Source: Gigaspora rosea (lineage: Eukaryota; Glomeromycota; Glomeromycetes; Diversisporales; Gigasporaceae). From it: DNA of 64,000 nucleotides. Where the stretch lies: assembly GCA_003550325.1 (NCBI GenBank), contig QKWP01000836.1:138099-202098 (forward strand), read 5' to 3'. Position numbers and translations under genes: made by a program. Below are positions 23,101 through 35,865 of this stretch, piece after piece. Below the pieces are notes generated by a model. It searched no databases and had not been told where the DNA came from. It saw only the letters and a program-made list of their open reading frames with translations. Positions within the stretch are counted from its first letter, which is position 1. Every line of letters starts with the position of its first letter.

Positions 23101-25553
23101 ATAGTTGGTCTCTTTTCCTCTTCTTGCCCAGTTTTTTGTTGGTTTTACCTGTCTTCTGTTTGTTTATTTATTTATTAATTTATCTATGAACTATGTACAT
23201 ATACTTTTGCCTATATTTCTCTTTTCTGTTTGTTTTAATTTTTGTTTATGTAAAAATTGATGTACAGAAAAGAGTTTTTTTAATTATGATATATATGCAT
23301 ATTATTAGTTTGTAGTATATTGTTATTTCTATTAAATTTGTTTTTGTACTTTTGGTTTTACTATTTTTTCCTGTCTTCTTGTGTCTTATAGTGTCTTGTT
23401 TTACTATTGTATTTATATTTGTATTGTATCTGTTGCTAGTTGTAGTATTTTGTTTAGCATTGTTTTTAGATATCATTGTAGTTATAAAGATTCTATAAGG
23501 CTTTTTGAGCTCTAGTAATTAGAGTAATATAGTCTAGGTCATTGAAGTTAAATTTTTTCCTAAGTACTTTGATCGTATTAGTGATATTCTTTTATATATT
23601 ATTGGTAAAATTATCTTCGTGCTTGAGTTGCTTTTCTTTATTAATTCTTGCAGAGTTTTTATACTATTAGAGATTAGTCACTTGTTGCTTTTATTCTTAT
23701 TACTCTTTTGTGTTTTAATATTGATCCAATTGTCTAAAATATATAAAAAGTAGTAGTGTTTGTATAACTATCTTGCTATGATTATAAGCTTTCTTGGGCT
23801 TGTAATTGGTATATTCATCACTACTTTGCTTATTTTCTTGGGATTACAAGGCAAGTTTAGATTGTTAATATAATTTACTTTATTATAGTTTGTTGGTATA
23901 ACTACTAAAGTATATTTATTTTTTTTTATTTCTACTATACTTCTACTATAAAGTTTTTTGATCTTTTATAGGAAATGAGTAGTTGCTACTGAGTCTCAGT
24001 TCAGATAATACTTGTAGTAGCCAGTATTTATTTCTAATATAGTCATTAAGAATTCTTTTAAATAAGTAGTACTCTTACAATATGTCAATGTGCTATTTAA
24101 AGTCAACTATACCCTTTGGTAAAAAAGAAAATAAAGTACTGTATGCAATCTCCTTGTTTAGTTCTTGAGATGTACTAGATAAAGAAGATTTTTGCTTAGT
24201 AATTCAAAGTATAATTGTGGCAGTTGTTTAAATGTGTAATATGCTCTTAGTTTTTACAAATGCTTTAATAAATACTGTAGTTCTGATCTTAGAATTATAG
24301 AAATAGATCTTTTAGTATACTATCAAGTTCCATTAGATTTTCTAGAAAAGAAAGTAGCTATTTTTTAAAAAAAGAGTTCAGTAGTTGTATAAAGGTAAAT
24401 ATCTGCCTTAATACTATTACTATTTGTTTTGTTTAATATTTATCCTCTATTGGTAAACTAAAAGGTAGTAATTTATTTATCATTTCTAGTATGAGTTCTG
24501 GTATGTTCAGAAGCAGTATCAGCCTATTGTATATACTTTTCTAATTTTCTTTCTTAGTATCTTGAAAAGTATTTTTATTAATATTTTAACAAAACCTACT
24601 ACTGTATTCTATTATGAATAAGCACCCCTCTTTTTTGAAATTTTAAACTCAACGGTCTTAACAATTATTTAATTAAATTTAATAAAAATTTATTTATTTA
24701 ATTTTACAGATTTATAAAATTTTTAAATAAATAGATTTTTATTAAGTTTTGATTAAATAGTTGGCAAGATCATTGAGTTTAAAATTTCAAAAAAGGGTGG
24801 TGCTTATTCATGATAGAATACGTATATAGAATAACTATTGTATAACTTATATGCATTCATTTTTACCATTTCTATTTTTTTCAAGAAATTGATTGCTATT
24901 TTTTATCTCAAATTCTGACTTGTCTTATTTGTAATAGGTACATTATGTGTTTTTTGTAATTGTTTGTAGCTTTTTGCAGAAGTATTACAAGTTTCTTCTA
25001 GTATTGAGATTGTAATAGTATATAATAATTAAAGCATCTAAAAAAAGCTTGTTTTTGTAGTATAGCTTTAGTTTAATCATTTCTAGTATCTAATATTCAG
25101 TGGGTTTGGTTATTATTTGTGTTTTACTAGTTTTATAACTCATCTGTTTTTTCAAATGTATCTACATTTTGTTCTGTATTCATATATTATTTGTAGAACT
25201 CAACAATTCTCATTTGTTTTTTCATATCTATATACTTTTTCTTATCTAATTCTTCTTATACTCTGTCTTATATCTGTATCTATATAGGCTTCATTATTTT
25301 TTAGAATATTACTATAGCTTTGTTTTGTTGATGTTTGTATATTATTATCTTTATCATTATAGTAAATAATACTTCTATTTCAGTATCTCATCTTTCTTTA
25401 TTTTTGCTATTGTTTTTTTTGAGGTTTTCTGTATATTTTTAAATGAGATTGTCTGTTCCAGTTTCTCTAAAAAATCATTGATATTCCTGGTCTAGCTCTG
25501 TTTTAGCACATTCTGTAAGTTGTTTTGATTATACATCAGCGAATTATATAAAT
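23101..25553 (-). pseudogene. LINE copy B, heavily decayed N-terminal region
   Basis: Diverged but collinear with copy A. The 24370-24420 block (AGTAGTTGTATAAAGGTAAATATCTGCC) corresponds to 18590-18620, the 24455-24490 block (TTGGTAAACTAAAAGGTAGTAATTTATT) to 18655-18690, and the 24560-24600 block to 18790-18815. No minus-strand frame longer than about 76 codons survives. Substitutions favour A/T. A foldback (24604-24821) and a 1.7-kb TIR element (25554 on) interrupt it. Confidence 0.55.
24604..24821. mobile_element. 218-bp foldback MITE in LINE copy B
   Basis: GTATTCTATTATGAATAAGC at the left is mirrored by GCTTATTCATGATAGAATAC at the right. The pairing continues inward through ACCCCTCTTTTTTGAAATTT and AAACTCAA. 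It is non-coding. Confidence 0.75.
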
Positions 25554-27280
25554 ATAATCTTATGTAAGTTATTATGGCCCGAAAACTTGCGCAAGAATTA
25601 CGAATCGACGCGAAATCTTTCGCAATTTTCAATTACGGAATATTACGAAATATATATGTAAAAAAATTACGCAATATTACATCACAATAATTCGAAATAA
25701 ATCGCAACAATGCGCATATCAATAAACTAATGCGTGCAGGAGGTAATATTTTGATATTTTCGCATTGTTTCGCAATATTTTGGATCTTTTCGCATTGTTT
25801 CGCAATATTTGGAAAATTTTCGCAAATTTTTAAAATTTTTTAAAAAATAAACAAATGATATACATATTTACATAATCATGCTTTTTTACAGGTTTTTGCT
25901 TTATTTCGCAAGGTTTCGCAATTTACTATAAAATTTTACATTTTTTTATTTATTATTATTTTTTTATTTATTATCATTATATATTATACATATTATATTA
26001 TATATTATATTTTAATTATTATACATTTTTTACAGTATTGTTTTTATATTATTATATATTATTTTAACTACTTTCGCACTTCTTCGCATCTAATTCTATC
26101 ACTATATACAAAAAACTAGCCCTACACACTTATTTTCATTCATCTACAGTTAGCTATTATCTTCACTTCTTTGTTTTCTATTGTCTTCGCTTTGTCTACT
26201 TCTTTTGTTTTGGCTATAAACTTCGTTTCGTACTCTTTTTCTAAAAACTTCAAAATAAAAAACATTTCTTAGAAGTGTTGGTGTTCTTGCAAATTGCCTA
26301 GGAAAGTCACAAAGATTCGAAGGAGTTAGGAATAAATAAACTAAAATAAAAATTAAAAAAATAAGTAAAAAAAAAACAAAAAAACCAAAAGTGTAAGCAA
26401 ACTAATAAAAAAAAATAAACGAAGCCCAAATCTTCGTAAGAGTTCGCATTCTTGCAAATTCTGAAATTGTGAAAGCTGTGTTAATGTTCTTGCAAAATGC
26501 CAAAAAAGTCACAAAGTGCTGAAAAAGTCTGGGTTGTTTTTTTTGTGGAAGTAAGGGTTCTGTTCTCGCAAAGTGCCGAAATAAAATAAATTAATAAAAA
26601 AAATTTTAAAATAAAACAAAAAAAACAAAAACAAAAAACAAAACGAAAAAATAAATGACGCGAAACCTTGTGAAAACTTGCACAAACTTGCAAAACCTTG
26701 CGAAAACTTGCGAAAACTTGCGCCTAACTAAATCATTTCTCTAAAGAAGCGTTCTTGGTGTTCTTGAAAGTGTCAGAAGTCTGAGTAAACATGCGCAAGG
26801 TTTCGAAAAGTTGTATGTCTTCTTGCAAAGGTGCTAAAATAAAAAATAAAATTAAAAAAATTAAAAAATAAAAAAAATAGAAAAATGAAAACAAAAAAAT
26901 AAAACAAAACCAAAAAATGAAACGAACGAAACGAAATAAAAACAAAAAAGTGAAAAAAAACAAAATAGAAGATCTAGTTATAAACAAAAAATCCAATCTG
27001 ATCTTGTAGTTCAAAATTTGAATATCATCAAACTATTTCGAACTATTTCGAAAAATCAGTCTAACGCGCGATCCAGGTTACAGATCTACTGATCCTGATC
27101 CAGCTTGGTTTTCTAGTCCTAAAATATTTTGAAAGGGATCAAAATATTTCGTAACCTATTTCGAAATATTTCGAAATTACTTTCGTAATATTTCGAAAAT
27201 TTGATATTTCAAAATATTTAAAAATATATTATGAAATATTTTGCTTATATTACGGTTCGTAAGATCTTACGTAAGATTAT
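25554..27280. mobile_element. 1.73-kb TIR element with TTTCGCAA-rich interior
   Basis: The ends ATAATCTTATGTAAG and CTTACGTAAGATTAT are inverted. TTTCGCAATATTT-type motifs are frequent near the left (25590-25930) and TTTCGAAATATT near the right (27020-27240), giving subterminal repeats. The middle (26270-27020) holds three imperfect units of about 240 bp, each combining a TTCTTGCAAANTGCC block with an A-rich run. On the minus strand they look like polypyrimidine-AG plus short exon-like blocks. No transposase. The target duplication is unclear. Confidence 0.55.
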
Positions 27281-27390
27281 GCTATTATAAATTTGCTAAA
27301 GTACTTGTTTGCATTATGCAATGTAGATTACTATATAAATCCATTGTATAATAAGAAGCTATATATAGATTGTTAGATAAAAACTGATAT

Positions 27391-27977
27391 CTATGTATGT
27401 GTCAAAGCCCAATGGAGCTCTGAGTGCACCCATATGGGAGTCTTAGGACGTTAAAAGGATTTGGAACTACTAGTAACAGGTATAGCTGGTATAAGTGCAT
27501 GTAGTGGTAGATCGGGTTGGCTGAGCTTCATGATGCCATCCAACTACATCAGAGACTGGAAGCTTCGATGAAACATGCCTGGTACAGTCATTCATACAAT
27601 TCTGAATTCAAAACATTAAATCCTGGGTCCCCAAGTTGCAGGAAATTAGCTAGTTGCGGCAGCATGCAGGCTTAAGATGCTTACCCAATGTGGTAGAGGC
27701 AGCTACATGGCTTGAGATACAAACTCCCGAGAAGTATGCTAGTAAGGAACTGGATATACCAATTTGGAAGCAGAAAGCACCTACCTGAAATTACATACAC
27801 TAATTGGAAGTAATGATATTAGGAAATATGGGTAAAGTGGTGAACATGTGAATACTAATGGTTGGTTGGGAAAAGGGTCGTCCAAAACCAGGCTAGCTAT
27901 ATAAATGGGAGTATAGTAGGCTCTGGTAGGTTTAGGTTATAGATAAAATAGTCCAAGTCTCAACACTTAGTAGATAG

Positions 27978-28032
<55 letters not shown>
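27391..28032 (+). mobile_element. Retroposed sequence with a long poly-A tail
   Basis: About 580 bp of relatively GC-rich sequence ends in an uninterrupted A-run of about 54 nt (27979-28032). The composition contrasts with the flanks. A possible target duplication, AAAACTGATAT before it and AAAACTAATAT after the tail, has one mismatch but partly overlaps the A-run. No ORF or tRNA-type promoter boxes were recognised. A SINE, a LINE 3' end or a retrocopied non-coding RNA are all possible. Confidence 0.55.
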
Positions 28033-28034
<2 letters not shown>

Positions 28035-28380
28035 AATATTATCAGTTACTATTTCTATTAGAATCTAACTTATTGTTTTCTGGCTAGAGCATCAAGAACC
28101 CCTCTTCTTGTGGCAAATATTTGTCAAAGTCACTAAGTGCACCAACTATAGTTGCTTGTAGTATTAAAATTCTCATTTTTTTAATACATATTGTTCATTA
28201 TCTACCTTATGAATATATAACTACTATCTGTAATATTCATAGTATTACTTTTTCTTCTATTTCATTATTGTTTGCTGCCAACATTGTTAGCAACAACCTT
28301 GTAAAAGCAAGTAGTGTTCCAAGGGTCTGCCTTTTTTTTTGTTTTAGCTACTTTAGTGTTTGTAGAACTCTTTTTATATA
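28033..28380 (-). pseudogene. Possible 5' end of LINE copy B
   Basis: The region around 28120-28190 (CACTAAGTGCACCAACTATAGTTGCTTG) resembles the start region of LINE copy A near 19550-19600 in the same orientation. If so, copy B extends from 23.1 kb to here, interrupted by the TIR element and the poly-A retroposon. The resemblance was judged by eye and is weak. Confidence 0.3.
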
Positions 28381-28830
28381 GGCTGATTTATGGAATTGCC
28401 AATAACTTATGATATACTAATCTATTTTTGAATAATTTTATCACCAAAATGTTGGTCTCGATGAGACAGTTCTAATGAATCCAAAATAATCAAAATCCAA
28501 ACACAGGATCCCAAGATAATTAAGTTTTGTATAATTTTACTATTAACTTTTACTATGTAGACAATCAACGTATGGATTGGTTTTACTATGTAGACAATCA
28601 ACATATGGATTGGTTTTAATATATGAAAACCAATCCATACGTTGATTGTCTACATAGTAAAAGTTAATATAAAATTATACAAAATCTTAATTATCTTGGG
28701 ATCCTGTGATTGGATTTTGATGATTTTGGATTCATTAGAACCGTCTTATTAAGACCAACATTTTTGGTAATAAAATTATTCAAAAATAGATTAGTATATC
28801 AAAAGTTATTGGCAATTCCATAAATCAGCC
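28381..28830. mobile_element. 450-bp foldback element
   Basis: GGCTGATTTATGGAATTGCC at 28381 is mirrored at 28811-28830, and the arms pair nearly to the centre (loop near 28620). The left arm contains a 31-bp tandem duplication (TTACTATGTAGACAATCAAC.. at 28552 and 28583) that the right arm lacks, so the duplication arose after the palindrome formed or was lost on one side. Non-coding. Confidence 0.75.
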
Positions 28831-30851
28831 CATATGTGTATTTGTTTGTTATTTAATTATTTAATTATGTATATTTATAGATGGTGATGAAATTACTTTC
28901 TATAATAAGAAGTTTTTGTTGAAATTATTTGATGGTAAAATTGGTGAAATTAGTTTTTCAATATTAAAAATTAATTTAAATTATGTCAAAAATTAATTAA
29001 AACTAATCAAATACAATAATTGTTTTAGGTTTAATTTATAAATATATTAAAATGTTGAAATTATTGTTGAAATTATTGATGAAATTAAAAAAATTGAAAT
29101 GAATTTCACCTCCAACTATATGTATATTGCATCTTTGTTTATTTGTCATAAAATATTCTCTTGTTCTGTATATCCATTTTGTTTACTTTTTGTTTTTGTA
29201 ATATATGAAAAAAAGTAAATTTTTTTCTTATCTGCAAGTAGTAGTGAACTTATTTACTAAATTCAATTTATTGAATTTGTATACTTTATACAATATATCA
29301 AATTTATGCACTTTATTGAATTTATTTAATTTATTACACTTATTCGCTTTATCATCTTTATTCACTTTATTATATTTATTAAATAAGTTAAGTAATCAAA
29401 ACCTGTATGGAAATAACAATATAAAAAGTATATAAGCAATGATTCTGTCACCTTGAAATAAAACTTAGTTAATTTAACACTTTGAAATAAAGCAAGTAGA
29501 AGTAGTTAGTAGTTAATTACTTACCTTTTAAGTTTCATACAAATGTAATTTCTATTATTCTTGTTATTGTTATAAAATCATTATTTGTAATATAAGTTAC
29601 TTTTTAACCTTTGAAATTCGAGTAGAAGCATTAACAAAAGTAGTTTTCCTTTATTCTTAATACCTCATTCATGATAAGTGCTTCATATTAACCCTTCTTA
29701 TCAATATTATTTATAAGTCTTTATTAATCATAAGATAAAAATAAAGAGAGAAAAGTTAAATTATAGTATTTACTCTTATATAGAAAAACCTTAATTAGTC
29801 ATCTAATACATTGTTATGTTAATTAAAATAACTTGATTATCTGGGCTAGGTGCTAGGAAAAGGGACCAAATTGACAATTTTTTCAAAAGTAATTTTTTTA
29901 TATAAATCAATTTAGAATGATATTAGGATCATTTTTTTACTTAAAACACATAAGTTTGTATTAATAAAATTTTGCAGTGTAGCCCTTTAAAATTTGCATT
30001 TTCTTATAAGTTATTATAAGATTTACAATACAAAAATTGATTTTCTGAAGATCTTTTGTTTTGTCACAATGGTTTCTGCTTCTGATACAAAGCACCAAAA
30101 AAAATTTAGTTGATATCATATTAAAAAAAAAAATAAAAAAAAATAAAAAATTCTCATACGCATCCGACGTAATACTTGTATTTGGTGTCGCAGCAGTCTA
30201 ACTTTCGTAACTTAATTGCTAATCTTGATTGTCATTATACCATTCTAGCAACAAAGCCCTGGAAATTGTGAAACTCTGGTGACCTAGTAAAAAAAGAAGT
30301 ATTAGTTAAAGACGAGAAGACAAGAAAACAAGAAAGAAGGAAAAAAAACCTTCAAGAAAAAAAAGCGGGCGACAAGCTAAAAAAAAAAATAGTTAGTAAA
30401 AGCAAAAGCGAAGCAAAACAACAAAATAACAAAAAATTAATTATTATAGTACATGAAAAAAAATTTTATGATCACCAATCACTGGCTGATCATATGAGGG
30501 TCGCTGTGCATGTGTAAAATTTGGGTCTAGAATAAAAAAAAAAATTTAATATAAACCTCTATGAGGTTTATATTATTAACATAAAACCTGGGTCTAGGTT
30601 AAGTTTTTTTAAAAAAAAGCTTATATAGATTTTGAAGTTGCATAAAGTATGTATAAAAATTATAAAAATTACTTACCTAATATAACAAACTTGCAAGAAA
30701 GTTCAGTGTTTAAAGTATTGTTTTTGCAGATAAACCAACTAGTGTTTTTTTTTTCGATCAAAAATATTATATGAAAAAATGCTATATATCTAAAAAAAAA
30801 TTATCAATATAAGTTTTAATTGGTGGATAGTCATGTGCATGTATAATGGGC
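28831..30851. other. Non-coding AT-rich spacer
   Basis: No domain was recognised. Contents: Leu/Phe-rich low-complexity frame at 29205-29435 built on TTTATTAAATTTATT repeats, A-rich tracts at 30120-30160 and 30290-30430, and a 12-bp perfect hairpin AATATAAACCTC / GAGGTTTATATT at 30549-30575 bordered by GGGTCTAG on both sides. Confidence 0.5.
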
Positions 30852-31311
30852 TACACTACAGATATATGGCCCAGGTAGGACTAGTACCTAAGCCCTACCT
30901 ATATAATTAGTGTTTCTTATAAGTAATGATACTGCCCAAAACTATATAGTTTCAGATTGACCGAAATCCAAAACTGCTGAAGCTTGACTAAAGACCCAAA
31001 ACTCTAAAACAATGCTAAAACTCTGAAACTGGCCTGCTAATAAATTTCCACAGGATCATATTGTATATATGCTTAATGCAGGAGTAGTGTGGTTAAAAAA
31101 TTCTTATATATATACCCAATTAATAAATTGAGTGCAATTAAAAACAGGTTTTGTACTAGAATTCTGCAAATATCAGTAGTGCATATGCCAAACTTGAGGT
31201 ATTTACTTATTTGTGCAGGTAATACAAACTCCTGAAGACTATTTTGAGAAAAATCTGAACACATGTAAAAGAAGAAAAAAGTGCAAATATGCAAAAACAT
31301 TAAGGCCCCTA

Positions 31312-31470
31312 AGGGTGCTGACATTTATTAAGTAATATTTTAGGAAGTGGGGGTCAAGAAAAATCTTACCTAGTTAAATTTGATTGGCTAAAATTCTATT
31401 TATAGACCTTATCTGGGGGTGGGTAAGCCCCTATAGTAATTGGATATTAGGTAATAAATGTCAGCGCCCT
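31312..31470. mobile_element. 159-bp MITE related to the one at 2857-3002
   Basis: The ends AGGGTGCTGACATTTATTA and TAATAAATGTCAGCGCCCT are inverted, with GTGGGGGTC and CTGGGGGTGGG just inside and the central AAATTTGATTGGCTAAA motif. The same layout occurs at 2857-3002. Confidence 0.65.
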
Positions 31471-31489
31471 AACCCTAAAATGGCTTTTT

Positions 31490-31990
31490 TTTTATTATTT
31501 TTTCTTGTAGCCTTTCATTATGTATACCTTAATGTTTATATCAGATATGTTTTTTTAACTTTTATATATTTTTTTTTACTTTTATTTTTTTATATTTTTT
31601 TTATTTAATTTTTGATTTCGTTTTATTTTATTTTGATTTTATATATTTTTTTATTAATTTTTTATTTTTTTAATATTTTTTTTAATTTTATTTCACTTAT
31701 TTATTATTTTTACATTATTTTTTTATTTTATTTTTATTTTTTTCACTTTATTTAATTTTATTTTATTTTTTTTATTTAATTTTTTAGATTTTTTCAATCT
31801 TATTTTTCTTTTTTTTTTATTTAAATATTTAGATTTGTTTTTTATTTTTTTTATTTAAATTTTTTATATAATGTTATTTTTTTATTTATTTAAATTTTAT
31901 TTATTTAAAATTTTTTTTATTTATTTAAATTTTTTTTATTTATTTAATTAAATTTTTTTTTAAAAAAATCTTTTTGATCTTTTATCTGTT
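31490..31990. repeat. T-rich low-complexity tract
   Basis: About 500 bp of TTTTTATTTAATTTT-type sequence with almost no G or C. No coding potential despite short open frames. Confidence 0.8.
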
Positions 31991-32089
31991 ATTTAATTTT
32001 ATTTATATTTTTATATCAGAAATGTCGAATACAAGTAATATATATTAACTTATTCATATACACAATATGCATATTACACTACAACAGCG

Positions 32090-32820
32090 GTAAGTATATG
32101 GAAGCAGAAAATTTTTAAATCAGAAATGTTGAATACAAGTAACATAAAATTAGTATTAGTTTTTTATAATTTTTCTTTTTAGTTTTTGTGTTTTTTTTAC
32201 TAACTACTTTTTTCTTTTATAGGTTTTGTATAATGCTAGCAAGAGTAAAATGGCGTAAAGATTCAGAGATCTTGACCTGGAAATTTAGAACTATACTAAG
32301 ATAAGTATCAGTTTTTTTTTTTTTTTTTGCTTGTCTTCTTTTTTATTTTTCGTTATTTTTTGCTAAATACTTTTTTCTTCTATAGGTTAATGTGTACTAC
32401 TAAAAAGGATAAAATGGCGTAACGATTTAGAGATTTTGACTCAGAGATTTTAACTTTGTGTACTTTCAGTAAGGGTAAAGATTCAGAAATTTTGATTCAG
32501 AAAGGGTGAAACAGCATAAAGATTCAGAGATCTCAACGCAAAAGTGCTAAAACTGGCACTAAGATAAGTGCTTGCTCTTTTTTTATGCTTTTTTTTGTTA
32601 TTTTTGTTCTTTTTTACTAATTACTTTTTTTTTTATAGTTTTTGTATACTGCTGGGAAGGTTAAATAGAATAGAGATTCAGGAACTGGATAGTCATATTA
32701 TAGTTGTTAACAGGTTTGTTATAAAGAGCAAAGAGCATTATATTAGTACCAAGAATGAAGTAGTTAGTTATAGTTTAGTAGTTGATAGTTATATTAGAGT
32801 GAATATATAAAAATTTTTTT
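32090..32820 (+). pseudogene. Tandem exon/intron-like units, degenerate
   Basis: Three repeated units end in CTAACTAC, CTAAATAC or CTAATTAC, then a T-run and TATAG (acceptor-like AG at 32222, 32384 and 32638). Each is followed by a similar block: TTTTGTATAATGCT..GTAAAATGGCGTAAAGATTCAGAGAT. The presumed donors read AGATAAGT instead of AGGTAAGT in the first two units, as if G had changed to A. The first block is open in one frame (FCIMLARVKWRKDSE); later blocks have stops. It looks like the wreck of a multi-exon gene with a duplicated exon. No family recognised. Confidence 0.4.
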
Positions 32821-34250
32821 ATGTATAAATAAATTTAAATAAAAAGAGTTTTGGTTATTTGGATATTAATATAAACTTAGTTTCAGAATTTTGGTATAGT
32901 TTTGAAATTTCGGCATAGTTTTAGGAATTTTGGCTAGTTTTGGATTAGTTTCGGGTAGAATATTAAAGTTCCATTTTCGGTTATTAGCTCAAAATAGTTT
33001 TGGGCAGCATTATTCCTATAAGCTGGTTCAGGCTGAATTTTAGCAAAAACCTAAATTCGAACTGGAAACTGGACCAGGTCCAAGTATAAACCCATACTTG
33101 AATATTTAATGCCTAATCTGAACTAAAACTGGTATAAGTATACCTAGCTTGTGTGATAATAAAGCATTTTTTAAAAAAATTTACTAAGCAAAATGTATTT
33201 AATTTTATTATAAATTGCAAAATTTTATTTCATCTAACAGGTTGCAAATTTTTTAACTCTAGTATTTTGAATTTTATCTAGTTTTAAAAGAAATCTATTC
33301 TATTATGCATTTAGCAGTCTAATTCATAGCAAGTTTTATCATAAATGCCATCATATGAAATCACACTTGAGCTCGACATAATGTCTTTATTTTTTCTGTT
33401 AATTCATGTTTTTTTGAAAGACAGAAGACCAGAAAGTTTCTGTGTAATAGGAAAAAAGAAAAAAATTTACTTTGGCTTTTATAAAAATTAATAATATAGT
33501 ATGCTGATAGAAAAAAAAATCAGTAAAGTATTAGCAAAATCTTTTTCTAAATTTTCTTCATGCAATTTTACCATTGTAATGCTTAAATTAGAAGTGCAAT
33601 AATTGGGCTTGTGCAGATTAGCTTTGAGCATTCATAAGTTATGCGAAACAAAACTTTTATTAAGGGATTTAGGTTTAAGGAATTAAGGAAAGTGTAACCA
33701 TTAGAATGGATGATTTTTATTACTATCTATTAGTTATATGTTAGCTATTGTTAGCTTTTTGTTTCTTCTTTCACTACTTTATTAAATAATCACTATATTT
33801 ATACAATTATAATCTTCTTACTCTATTCTTGATATAATTACTATATATTATTAATCAAAAATAAGATAATTATAATAAACTATTACAAACTATGTAGTTA
33901 TGAAATGTTCCTACTATGTGAACATTTATATACTATCAAAATTTTTGTGATACTGTTAATGTGCAAATTGTCATAAAAAAAAAAGCAATTTTTATAAATT
34001 GGGTTGACCGGGTACTATTGTTCTGGGTCTCTCTTGTGACCTAGACCTGGTTAGGTTCAAAAAATTATAGTTTGACCCAGCTTACAAGGGGTCTTCAGTT
34101 TGTATGAGAAACACTACATATGATAAAGGGCCTGCAATTCTTAGCCCTACCCTGCTCTAGAGCTTGTAATTTGATGCCCAAGCCCGGGCCTAGTAGTACT
34201 ACCCTTAGGGTACCTATGGGTAGTTCTGGCCCATGCGGAGATCTAGTGTA

Positions 34251-34618
34251 ATTTCTAAATATGTATTTGGTTTTGTTCTACAACTCATTTTCATGGTATA
34301 CAATTCGTTTAAAGTCAGATGATGCATGCGGTGTTATATACTAGACTAATGTATAGCATTGTGTGTCTGAAGCACATGACAATCATCATATAACAAAATG
34401 TGTAAGCATGCATATTTTTGTTGTACTAAATTACAAATTTGAACATATGTACAGACAGACAAAAAATTTCAACTTACATTTCTGATGTGATCTTTATAAT
34501 ATTTATGTGGATGTATCAAAAAGGTAACTATTTTGGAACAAAATGCATCAAAAACATAATTTTTATATCACCTTGTGTAAATACAAAAGTCCGTCACTAT
34601 GCTCCAGACAATAACAAT
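34251..34618. other. Spacer between two TIR elements
   Basis: No gene recognised. An open frame at 34439-34621 has no domain and runs into the MULE end. Confidence 0.5.
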
Positions 34619-35865
34619 TAGGGATGTTAACAGAGTGCTCCAGGGTGGTGTGGTGCATACTCTGACAGAGTATCCCTTAATACCACACTACACTGAAGTA
34701 TGAATCAGAGCATACTCCAAAGTGTAACCTGAAGTATAACCCAGAGTATAACCTAGAGTACTATGTGCTAAGCACTATATAATACTCTGGAGTTTATAGT
34801 AAGACTTGAATTTGGTCAATGTACTAAAAACCAATATCTAAACTTTTTTTAACCAATTTTATTTTTCTTTGGAGTCCAAAAATTAAATTCTAACCATCGA
34901 ATCTTATAAACTATATATTTAACACGCAATTTCTAACTACTACAAATAAATCTATCCAAAATCCATTCTTTGATATATTATATGTTATCCAAAACCTGTT
35001 AGATAGTATTTATCTACATATTTATCAATTTATAATACTAAAAAAAATAAAATTCAAGAATTAATACAACCAATCATAATACTAAACGTATAGCATGGCA
35101 TAACGTGCACTTATTTGTGCGAGTGATACAAACCCAAAAAGGGAAATTAGCCAATCGGAGAACGTAAAATGTGATGATCCCGGATCAGCCCGACATGTGA
35201 GCAAAGCGAAAAAAAACACAAAAAAACCCGTAAAAAGAGAAAATACAAGAAAACGAGTGTATAAACCTGTCTTGGTGCACTAATTAAAAATGACGGAAAT
35301 GAAATTTTACGTATAATAGCCATCACTCTAACCCTATAGCTTCTAATTAAGACCCCAAACCTACCCTAATCCTAAATTTTTAATTTCACGAACTTAGTTT
35401 ATTCTTACGGACCAGTATTACTGGCCCATTTTTCACTTGCCTTATTTGGTCATGATTGACATACCACATTGATTGATAATCTTAGCCAATAGAATACCAT
35501 TAACAAATCGATCTTTTTTGCATGTCTTTCGATTTTCACACATAACGACGATAAGTCTTTTGACCTTCACACATTCAAGAGGCATAAAAAAAAGACGTAC
35601 AATGTTTTGAAATAAAAATATGCATTACACAATCATTACAAGAGCACTCAAATTTATCTCAAGGCTATTAATACATTAAGTCTCTAAGTTGTCATTATAA
35701 AATGCTTTTAGAAGAAATTTATTATTCATGCTATATAATTTAACTCTTTATTAATGTATATTTTGCTATCTTTGCATATTTCTTATTCTAGTGGGAGAAA
35801 TATTTGCATTAGAATTTGTAAAGTTTTTTGCTTTTAGAAGTTTGATGACTTACTTTCTCAGTTTA

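Larger units (their letters stand above)
30852..34250. mobile_element. Probable 3.4-kb TIR element with a degenerate exon-repeat interior
   Basis: The left end TACACTACAGATATATGGCC and the right end GGCCCATGCGGAGATCTAGT with GTA are imperfect inverted repeats. A second inverted pair, ATACTGCCCAAAACTATA (30928) and TAGTTTTGGGCAGCAT (32994), lies further in, so this may be two nested elements (30916-33021 inside). No transposase or target duplication was found. The interior contains a MITE, a T-rich tract and repeated exon/intron-like units. Confidence 0.4.

Noticed and set aside
29205..29435. 76-codon Leu-rich frame resembling leucine-rich repeats
   Set aside because: Built from TTTATTAAATTTATT low-complexity DNA, without LRR spacing of conserved residues.
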